Shown: positions 58,264 to 64,000 of the stretch, piece by piece
Layout of the letters: each line of letters starts with the position of its first letter
How positions within the stretch are numbered: the stretch's first letter is position 1
NCBI GenBank assembly: GCA_963806045.1
Contig: CAWDWP010000007.1
Location: forward strand, 225,341-289,340
Length of the DNA stretch: 64,000 nucleotides
Reading direction: 5' to 3'
DNA from: DATCHW01 sp963806045
Lineage (GTDB): Bacteria; Bacteroidota; Ignavibacteria; Tepidaquicellales; Tepidaquicellaceae
Notes under the pieces: generated by a model
Database searches by the model: none
Seen by the model: the letters and a program-made list of their open reading frames with translations, nothing else
What the model was told of the DNA's origin: nothing
Program-made: the position numbers and the translations under genes

Positions 58264-59154
58264 TTGCAAGATTTTTTGAAAATTAGATATATTTTAAAAG
58301 AAGCATTTAGAGGTTTCAATTCAGCAAAATTTTCGACTGTTGCGTCAGTTTTTACTATCACTTTATCTCTTATACTAATTGCAATCTACCTCACATTATC
58401 TATAAATTCCGGTATACTGTTAAAATCAATAAAAGATAAGGTAGAAATAGAAGTATTTCTGGAAGATAATATAAGCTTGAATGAATTAAATAATTTAAAA
58501 GATAAAATAAAAACCGTCGGTGGAATAAAAACTATAAATTATATTTCTAAAGAAGATGCGGCTAAAATATTTGAAAAAGATTTCGGCAAAGATATGCTGG
58601 ACATCTTTGATTACAATCCTCTCCCTGCCTCTTTCAAAATAAATGTATATGAGGAATATAAATCTCTTGAAATAATGAACAAAATAAAAAATCAGATTGC
58701 TTCCTTTCCTAATGTTTCAGATATTGTATTCCCGGAAAAGAATCTGGAATTGCTTGAAAAGAATACATCAGGATTGCTTTTTATAAATCTTACTATATTG
58801 ATTTTGATAACTATCACTTCAATATTCCTCGTTTCTAATACTATACGGCTTGTAATATCTTCCAAAAGCAAGATAATAGAAACACTTAGCTTACTTGGCG
58901 CGACCAAATTATTTATAAAAGCACCTTTTATTATTGAAGGATTTATACAGGGATTTTTAGGAGGTTTGTTTTCTATTGGAATTCTTTACCTTATATTTTT
59001 GTATTTTAATACTGTAATGAAGCAAACAGATTTACAATTTGAATTTTTAGGATTTGATTATTTGCTTTATCTTTTGATTTCAGGAATTTTCCTGGGTGTG
59101 TTCGGAAGTTCAATTTCTGTTGGTAAATTTATAAAATCAAAAATAAGTCATTAA
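58264..59154 (+). CDS. ftsX: Cell division protein FtsX
   Basis: 296 residues, the normal length. Topology is one N-terminal membrane helix (FTITLSLILIAIYLTLS), a periplasmic domain (about 60-175), and three C-terminal helices with the conserved SLLGATKLFIKAPFIIEGFIQGFLGG. Partner ATPase FtsE is not adjacent. FtsEX controls cell-wall hydrolases at division; an N-acetylmuramoyl-alanine amidase gene lies 2 kb away. The start is a TTG, because the nearest ATG (58251) is in another frame and runs to a stop within 12 codons. Confidence 0.88.
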   Translation: MQDFLKIRYILKEAFRGFNSAKFSTVASVFTITLSLILIAIYLTLSINSGILLKSIKDKVEIEVFLEDNISLNELNNLKDKIKTVGGIKTINYISKEDAAKIFEKDFGKDMLDIFDYNPLPASFKINVYEEYKSLEIMNKIKNQIASFPNVSDIVFPEKNLELLEKNTSGLLFINLTILILITITSIFLVSNTIRLVISSKSKIIETLSLLGATKLFIKAPFIIEGFIQGFLGGLFSIGILYLIFLYFNTVMKQTDLQFEFLGFDYLLYLLISGIFLGVFGSSISVGKFIKSKISH

Positions 59155-59158
59155 AAAT

Positions 59159-59612
59159 ATGCTGAAAATTGGAATGAAAGCTCCCGATTTCAAATTAAAA
59201 AATGAAAACGGCAAAGAAATTTCTCTTAAAGATTTCGATGGGAAAATAATTATACTTTATTTCTATCCCAAAGATAATACCTCCGGATGCACCGCTGAAG
59301 CTTGTGATTTTCGTGACCACATAAAAATGTTTGAAAAGAAAAAATCTGTAATCATTGGTATCAGCAAAGACAGTGTTCAATCTCATTTAAAATTTAAAGA
59401 AAAATTTGATTTACCCTTTACTCTGCTATGCAGATGAATCTCTTGAAGTAATAAGAAAATATGATGTTTGGAAAGAAAAAAGCTTATATGGAAAAAAATA
59501 TATGGGAATCGAAAGAACCACTTTTATTATTGATGAGAAAGGATTAATAAAAGATATTTTTTATAAAGTGAAGGTAAGCGGACACATAGAAGAAGTTTTT
59601 AATAAAATTTAA
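59159..59612 (+). CDS. bcp: Bcp-type peroxiredoxin, one frameshift
   Basis: About 150 residues over two frames. The first contains the peroxidatic site YFYPKDNTSGCTAEACDFRDH (CxxxxC pair typical of Bcp/PrxQ). The second continues ADESLEVIRKYDVWKEK ... GIERTTFIIDEKGLIKDIFYKVKVSGH. One extra base at T59430 separates LPFTLL from ADESLEV; removing it gives an uninterrupted protein of normal length. It reduces hydroperoxides with thioredoxin. It starts 4 bases after ftsX. Confidence 0.85.
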
Positions 59613-59629
59613 ATATCTAAATATAAAAC

Positions 59630-59818
59630 ATGGTAAATTTAGGCGAAAAATTTCCTATTATGAAAAAAAAAGCTGTTGTCTCAGTTGAAGCCGGTAAAGA
59701 ATTCAAATCAATCAGAACTGATGAAAATGTGATAACTAAAAAATGGAGAGTACTGTATGCTCTTCAAACCGGTGAACTTATTCCCTGCAACTGGGAACAG
59801 GGTCAAGCAACTCTGTAA
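59630..59818 (+). pseudogene. AhpC-type peroxiredoxin reduced to its two ends (62 aa)
   Basis: An open frame of 62 residues. Residues 1-39 (MVNLGEKFPIMKKKAVVSV ... TKKW) match the start of AhpC/TSA peroxiredoxins. Residues 40-62 (RVLYALQTGELIPCNWEQG) match their C-terminal segment (RVLDALQTGELCPCNW type). About 125 residues, including the peroxidatic Cys in FVCPTE, are missing without loss of frame. The remaining protein cannot be a peroxidase. No Shine-Dalgarno is obvious. It is either a deletion remnant, an assembly collapse or a small protein reusing both ends. Confidence 0.65.
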
Positions 59819-59881
59819 AATTGAATTATTAATATTTAGTTGCCGGAATCAATTCTGACTACTGAATATAATTTTAAAACC

Positions 59882-59897
59882 AGGAGTTAATATATTG
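59882..59897 (+). promoter_or_regulatory. Shine-Dalgarno and TTG start of the GNAT gene
   Basis: AGGAG at 59882-59886 lies 8 bases before a TTG at 59895. No ATG in the correct frame lies near, so this TTG is the start of the acetyltransferase. Confidence 0.7.
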
Positions 59898-61028
59898 AGC
59901 AATACAATTTCTATATTGAAGGTCGATAACGAGGTTTTGAAAAATAAATTTATAAAATTTCCGTGGAAATTATATAAAGGATACTCTAATTGGGTACCTC
60001 CCTTAAAATTCGATGTCCGGAATAATCTGGATACAAAAAAGAATCCTTTTTACCAGCATTCAAAACTTGAAATGTGGCTTGCTGAAAAAGATGGTAGGGT
60101 TGCCGGCAGAATAGCTGCAATTATAAACGACAATCATAATATATTACACAATGATAAAGTAGGGTTTTTTGGTTTCTTTGAATGTATAGATGATAATGAA
60201 GTTGCAATTGCATTATTTGATGTTGCGTCGGAATATTTAAGAGTCAATGGAATGGAAATAATACGGGGTCCTGTGAACCCTTCAACTAACGATGAATGCG
60301 GATTACTGATAGAAGGATTTGACAAACCGCCTGCAATATTGATGTCTTATAATCCTCAGTATTATCAGCACTTAATAGAAAATTGTGGATTTGAAAAAGC
60401 GAAAGATTTATATGCTTATATTATTTATGAGGAACAGGTAAAAAAGGATAATGTTTTCTCAAGACTTGAAAGAATGAGTGAATTAATAAAGAAAAAAGAA
60501 AATATTAAAATCAGACAGATAAATCTCAAAAATTTAGATGAAGAAATTCAAAAAGTTCGTGTTGTTTATAATTCTGCATGGGAAAAAAACTGGGGTTTTG
60601 TTCCTATGACAGAAGCTGAGTTTCACCATATAGCAAAGAACCTTAAAGCAATTGTCCGGGAGGATTTGGTATTCTTTGCAGAAGTCGAAGGTAAACCTGT
60701 CGGCTTTTCGTTATCACTACCGGATTATAATCAGGTATTTATAAAAATGAACGGAAGGATATTTCCTTTCGGAATCTTTAAATTACTGGCAAACAGAAAA
60801 AAAATTGATACGATCAGAGTTCTCATAATGGGTGTTATACCTGAATATCAGAGGAAAGGTATTGATGGGGTGTTTGTTTATCATACAATTAAAAATGGTC
60901 TTTCTACAGGAATCAATAAAGCGGAAATATCCTGGGTTCTTGAAGATAACCTTCCAATGGTTCAGACTGCAGAAAAATTAGGTTCAAAAATTTATAAGCG
61001 GTACAGGATTTTCGATAAGAAATTATAA
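59895..61028 (+). CDS. GNAT-like N-acetyltransferase
   Basis: 377 residues, TTG start with a Shine-Dalgarno. The first half carries the AEKDGRVAGRIAAIINDNHN segment and the long conserved RGPVNPSTNDECGLLIEGFDKPPAILMSYNP. The second half contains a GNAT core with IRVLIMGVIPEYQRKGIDGVFVYHTIKNGL (acetyl-CoA loop of the Q/RxxGxG/A type, here QRKGID) and the C-terminal ISWVLEDNLPMVQTAEKLG. It belongs to a family of double-domain GNAT-like proteins of unknown substrate that is frequent in Bacteroidota relatives. It is convergent with the amidase gene, whose stop directly abuts it. Confidence 0.8.
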   Translation: MSNTISILKVDNEVLKNKFIKFPWKLYKGYSNWVPPLKFDVRNNLDTKKNPFYQHSKLEMWLAEKDGRVAGRIAAIINDNHNILHNDKVGFFGFFECIDDNEVAIALFDVASEYLRVNGMEIIRGPVNPSTNDECGLLIEGFDKPPAILMSYNPQYYQHLIENCGFEKAKDLYAYIIYEEQVKKDNVFSRLERMSELIKKKENIKIRQINLKNLDEEIQKVRVVYNSAWEKNWGFVPMTEAEFHHIAKNLKAIVREDLVFFAEVEGKPVGFSLSLPDYNQVFIKMNGRIFPFGIFKLLANRKKIDTIRVLIMGVIPEYQRKGIDGVFVYHTIKNGLSTGINKAEISWVLEDNLPMVQTAEKLGSKIYKRYRIFDKKL

Positions 61029-61829
61029 TTAATAATTTTCGGATTCATAATCATAATCAAATTTAAAAAGCCGTATGGCTTTATAAATAGATTTTGCAAC
61101 TTCTGTCTGACCTTTATCACTTTTCAGATATTCTTCATCATTTTTATTTGATAAATAACCGCATTCTACCAGTATAGAAGGCATTGAAGCGCCGTATAAG
61201 ACATAATATCCTGCCTGGAATACACCCCTGCTTTCCAGTTTGACACCAGTTACCAGTGAATATTGTACTATAGAAGCAAACTGCCGGCTATATCTGAAAA
61301 ATCCATTTTCTAACATAGAAGCTAAAATAAATTTGCTTGTACTTGTATCTGCTCTTAACCTTAAAAATTCGATTATATCATTTTGTTCCATCAAAAGCTT
61401 TAATGCATCAGGAATCTTCGGTAAATCGAGGATATAAATTTCAAATCCATTTTTATCATTTTCGTCATTTTTCTTATAATTTGCATGTATACTTAAAAAA
61501 AGATTTCCATTATTATCATTAGCAATTTTGCCACGGTCCTTTAGTTCTATAAATTCATCTGTATCTCTGGTCAAAATGACTTTCAAATCTGAATATTCAT
61601 ATTCAAGTAAATCTTTCAACTTTAATACAATTGAAAGAACAATATTTTTTTCAAATACTCCTGACAGTCCAATAGTTCCCGGATCTTTCCCACCGTGTCC
61701 GGCATCTAGAATTATTGTATCGATTTTCTTTCCATTATTCTGAGCCAGAATCGTCGAAGAATAATTCCGGGGAATTAAAAATATTACTATAAAACTTACA
61801 AAAAATATTTTTATTAAACACTTAAACAT
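61029..61829 (-). CDS. N-acetylmuramoyl-L-alanine amidase (Amidase_3, AmiC-like)
   Basis: 266 residues. Signal peptide 1-30. The zinc site is complete: His45 (LDAGHGGKDPG), Glu60 (EKNIVLS), His115 (LFLSIHANYKK), with the catalytic Glu222 in SILVECGYLSNKND. It cleaves the amide bond between MurNAc and the peptide stem during cell separation. No SPOR or AMIN domain is present. It lies tail to tail with the GNAT gene and not far from ftsX, whose FtsEX complex activates such amidases in other bacteria through partner proteins. Confidence 0.92.
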   Translation of the reverse strand: MFKCLIKIFFVSFIVIFLIPRNYSSTILAQNNGKKIDTIILDAGHGGKDPGTIGLSGVFEKNIVLSIVLKLKDLLEYEYSDLKVILTRDTDEFIELKDRGKIANDNNGNLFLSIHANYKKNDENDKNGFEIYILDLPKIPDALKLLMEQNDIIEFLRLRADTSTSKFILASMLENGFFRYSRQFASIVQYSLVTGVKLESRGVFQAGYYVLYGASMPSILVECGYLSNKNDEEYLKSDKGQTEVAKSIYKAIRLFKFDYDYESENY

Positions 61830-62023
61830 AATAATTATTTTAAAATATACTAAAATAAAAACCTGTATTATATCATATTATGAGTTCACATATTGCAATT
61901 CTATAAGATTTTAACAAAGGCATAACTAAATATGAAAATAAAGAATTATTCAAAAAACTTATAAAAATTGGTTAGTAAATCGATAAATCCGAAGTTAAAT
62001 TGAATTTTGTTGACCTATATTTA

Positions 62024-62054
62024 TTGTATAAGTCCCTTATTTTTAGTATATTTG
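62024..62054 (+). promoter_or_regulatory. Possible Bacteroidota-type promoter for the TPR lipoprotein gene
   Basis: TATATTTG at 62047-62054 matches the -7 consensus TAnnTTTG of this phylum, and TTG at 62024-62026 lies 20 bases before it, fitting the -33 box. It is 58 bases upstream of the ATG at 62113. A ribosome site AGGAG lies at 62097-62101. Confidence 0.4.
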
Positions 62055-62112
62055 CACTATATAATTTAATTAATTTAAAACTTCTGCGTTTAGCATAGGA
62101 GAAAATCTTATT

Positions 62113-63036
62113 ATGAAATCATTTAAATATTTCTTAGCAACGTTTAATACAATACTCATTGCAATGACAGTATATTTTTCAGGATGTATATCTTCTCCCG
62201 ATACCACAACAGGAAAACTCGCTTTTCAACAAAAAGATTACGAAAAAGCTGAAAGAGAACTTTCTATTGGAGTTCAAACAGATAAAGATGATATGGAAGC
62301 TTGGTATATGTTAGGTGTTTCAAGAGTCGAATTAGGAAAATTCGATGAAGCAAAAATGCCATTCGAAAAAAGTAAAAATGCTTTTGGATTAGAACAGACC
62401 AATTATTGGATTTTAAAATATAACGATGGAATAAAACAATTTAATGAAGGACTAAATTCAAGAAAAACCAAAGATAGCCTGGGTGCGGTAAGGAATTTTG
62501 GAAAAGCGTTAAACAGTTTTAGAGCATCAACTATAGTAATTCCTGATAGTATTACATCGTACCAAATGATGGGAGATAGTTATGCATATCTGGGTCAGAG
62601 TGATAGTGCACTACAAGTATATACTTCGATTCTGGACAGATCTAAGAGTAAAGATGATGCAATTAATATTGCAAAACTTATGTATCAAACCGGCATTAAA
62701 GCAAGACAAGCTGATAATTACGCAGGTGCTTTGGAAATTTTCAAAAAGATTGTAACTCTTAACTATTTACCAAAAGATAATCAATATTACGAAACTTCAT
62801 TATTCAATATAGGATATTGCAATTATGCATTGGCGGAACAAGCAGTAAAAGATGGAAAGGACTTTAAGCCTTACTTGAATGAAGCACTACAAACACTGGA
62901 ACCACTGTCTTCCGTATTAAAGGACAAAGATTTATTAAGTGCAACTTATGAGATTATGATTAACTGTTACGATGCATTGGGACAAACGGATAAAAAAGAA
63001 GAAATCATTAAAAAGAAACAAGATTTACAAAAATAA
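62113..63036 (+). CDS. TPR-repeat lipoprotein
   Basis: 307 residues. Lipobox at VYFSGCISS (Cys25). At least four tetratricopeptide units follow, including GKLAFQQKDYEKAERELSIGV, AWYMLGVSRVELGKFDEAKMPFEKS, YAYLGQSDSALQVYTSIL and GALEIFKKIVTLNYLP. TPR lipoproteins act as scaffolds for outer-membrane or envelope complexes. It has a ribosome site AGGAG and precedes sppA by 11 bases, so the two probably share a transcript. Specific partner unknown. Confidence 0.82.
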   Translation: MKSFKYFLATFNTILIAMTVYFSGCISSPDTTTGKLAFQQKDYEKAERELSIGVQTDKDDMEAWYMLGVSRVELGKFDEAKMPFEKSKNAFGLEQTNYWILKYNDGIKQFNEGLNSRKTKDSLGAVRNFGKALNSFRASTIVIPDSITSYQMMGDSYAYLGQSDSALQVYTSILDRSKSKDDAINIAKLMYQTGIKARQADNYAGALEIFKKIVTLNYLPKDNQYYETSLFNIGYCNYALAEQAVKDGKDFKPYLNEALQTLEPLSSVLKDKDLLSATYEIMINCYDALGQTDKKEEIIKKKQDLQK

Positions 63037-63047
63037 ATTTTAAGAAA

Positions 63048-63995
63048 ATGGATAACCCAAATAAAAAATCCGGGAGGCTCTTCTGGGGTATTTTCATATC
63101 CTTGATACTTATCGTATTAATTTTTGTGGGTATTTCGTTTTTTATCTTTGCCTCAAAAATTGTTTCAACTGGTGATAAAGATTATTATCTGGAATCTTCG
63201 GGTTCAGGTGATGGAAAAATAGCAATTGTAGACCTGGATTTTACTATCATTTCTTCTGATGGAATAGTGAGGCAGTTTAAAAAATTCCGCGAAGACAAAT
63301 CCATCAAAGCGATAGTACTCAGAATAAATTCCCCTGGCGGTGGAGTTGCTGCTTCACAAGAAATGTACGAAGAAGTTAAAAAAACAAGGGATTCAGGAAA
63401 ACCGGTAATTGTTTCGTTCGGTTCAATTGCTGCAAGCGGTGGTTATTATACTGCTTGCGGAGGAAGCATCATCGTATCTAATCCGGGTTCTTTAACGGGA
63501 AGTATCGGAGTGATTGCTCAATTTATGAGTATAAAAGAACTTGCAGATAAACTCGGAATAAAATATACAACAGTTAAGAGTGGTGAGCTAAAAGACGCCG
63601 GAAGTCCATTCAGGGATATTAATCAAAAAGATATCGTATATTTTCAGGATATAATAGATGATAGTTATGATCAATTTCTTGATGTAGTATCTAAAGAAAG
63701 AAAAATTGACAAAGAATCTTTGAAAGAAATTGCCAACGGCAGAGTTTTCACGGGCAGGCAGGCAAAAGATTTAAAACTTATCGATTCCATAGGAACCTTT
63801 CAGGATGCTATCAGGATTGCAGCAAAAATCGCCGGTATAAACGGAGAACCAACCCTTGTCCGCGAAAAAAGCAAACGGGGTGTATTCGACCTCTTTTTTG
63901 AATCATCAACTGCAAAAGAATTAAAAGAGATAAAAGAAGAATTCAAAACAGAGTTCATCAATACTCCGGTATTACAATACAAATTTGAAAAATAA
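63048..63995 (+). CDS. sppA: Signal peptide peptidase SppA (S49, short form)
   Basis: 315 residues, the single-domain form. One membrane anchor near residues 12-37. The catalytic Ser130 is in SFGSIAASGGYYTACGG and the general-base Lys182 in VKSGELKDAGSPFR. Further S49 markers are RINSPGGGVAAS and NPGSLTGSIGVIAQ. The enzyme degrades leftover signal peptides in the inner membrane. It is complete: its stop codon ends at base 63995. Confidence 0.93.
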   Translation: MDNPNKKSGRLFWGIFISLILIVLIFVGISFFIFASKIVSTGDKDYYLESSGSGDGKIAIVDLDFTIISSDGIVRQFKKFREDKSIKAIVLRINSPGGGVAASQEMYEEVKKTRDSGKPVIVSFGSIAASGGYYTACGGSIIVSNPGSLTGSIGVIAQFMSIKELADKLGIKYTTVKSGELKDAGSPFRDINQKDIVYFQDIIDDSYDQFLDVVSKERKIDKESLKEIANGRVFTGRQAKDLKLIDSIGTFQDAIRIAAKIAGINGEPTLVREKSKRGVFDLFFESSTAKELKEIKEEFKTEFINTPVLQYKFEK

Positions 63996-64000
63996 ATTTT

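Noticed and set aside
1..64000. CRISPR array, prophage or transposase genes
   Set aside because: No regularly spaced direct repeats, integrase, transposase or phage structural genes were recognised anywhere in the window.

Overview
The window is AT-rich and reads as chromosomal DNA from the Bacteroidota/Chlorobiota branch, most likely class Ignavibacteria or a close relative such as Kapabacteria or Kryptonia. The basis is several secreted proteins ending in the type IX-secretion-style sorting domain with the NYPNPFNP signature, a PorV/PorQ-like outer-membrane protein and a TonB-dependent receptor. This placement rests on recognised motifs and was not checked by a search.

Layout. 1-2.8 kb: the end of an HtrA/DegP protease and two sorting-domain proteins. 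2.8-4.7 kb: a hotdog thioesterase and a cyclic-2,3-diphosphoglycerate-synthetase-like GTPase. 4.7-12.4 kb: a compact minus-strand unit (CNNM/CorC protein, MlaE permease, tRNA-Val, dihydroorotase, FAH-family enzyme, ParA ATPase, valyl-tRNA synthetase) closed by a strong hairpin. 12.5-14.1 kb: an unknown membrane protein and a 543-bp gap. 14.1-24.4 kb: an electron-transfer locus, transcribed as zinc-ribbon protein, NfnA, NfnB, NuoE/HydC-like, NuoF/HydB-like, a 1231-aa NuoG/GltD/ferredoxin fusion, and a ferritin-like protein. 24.5-29.4 kb: an ADP-forming acetate-CoA ligase, two decayed genes (cysteine synthase family and dihydrofolate reductase family) and two VOC proteins. 29.6-34.9 kb: a MATE exporter, tRNA-Thr, an S23-type four-helix-bundle gene between inverted repeats, adenosylhomocysteinase and aspartyl-tRNA synthetase. 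35-58 kb: a 23-kb co-directional run with phosphorelay proteins, 4-hydroxyphenylpyruvate dioxygenase, an NtrC-type regulator, a secreted phospholipase-D-fold protein, two paralogous GT-C-like membrane proteins, an NHL lipoprotein, PorV, a TonB receptor and three large surface or secreted proteins. 58.2-64 kb: FtsX, Bcp peroxiredoxin, a shrunken AhpC, a GNAT protein, an amidase, a TPR lipoprotein and SppA.

Functionally, the most distinctive part is 14-24.4 kb. It combines a complete NfnAB pair with a NuoE/NuoF/NuoG-GltD set, so two NAD(P)H/ferredoxin-type modules sit side by side next to an ATP-yielding acetate-CoA ligase. This suggests redox balancing between NADH, NADPH and ferredoxin in a fermentative or anaerobic lifestyle. 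A Cys-rich zinc-ribbon domain occurs three times here, twice in the first gene and once at the N-terminus of NfnB.

Many genes between 23.8-33.7 kb and 52.4-59.5 kb are interrupted by single-base indels, including the essential aspS, while 1-23.5 kb and 34-52 kb are clean. Much of this is probably sequence error. Two genes (AhpC and a DHFR-family gene) also lack their middles, which base-calling errors alone do not explain.
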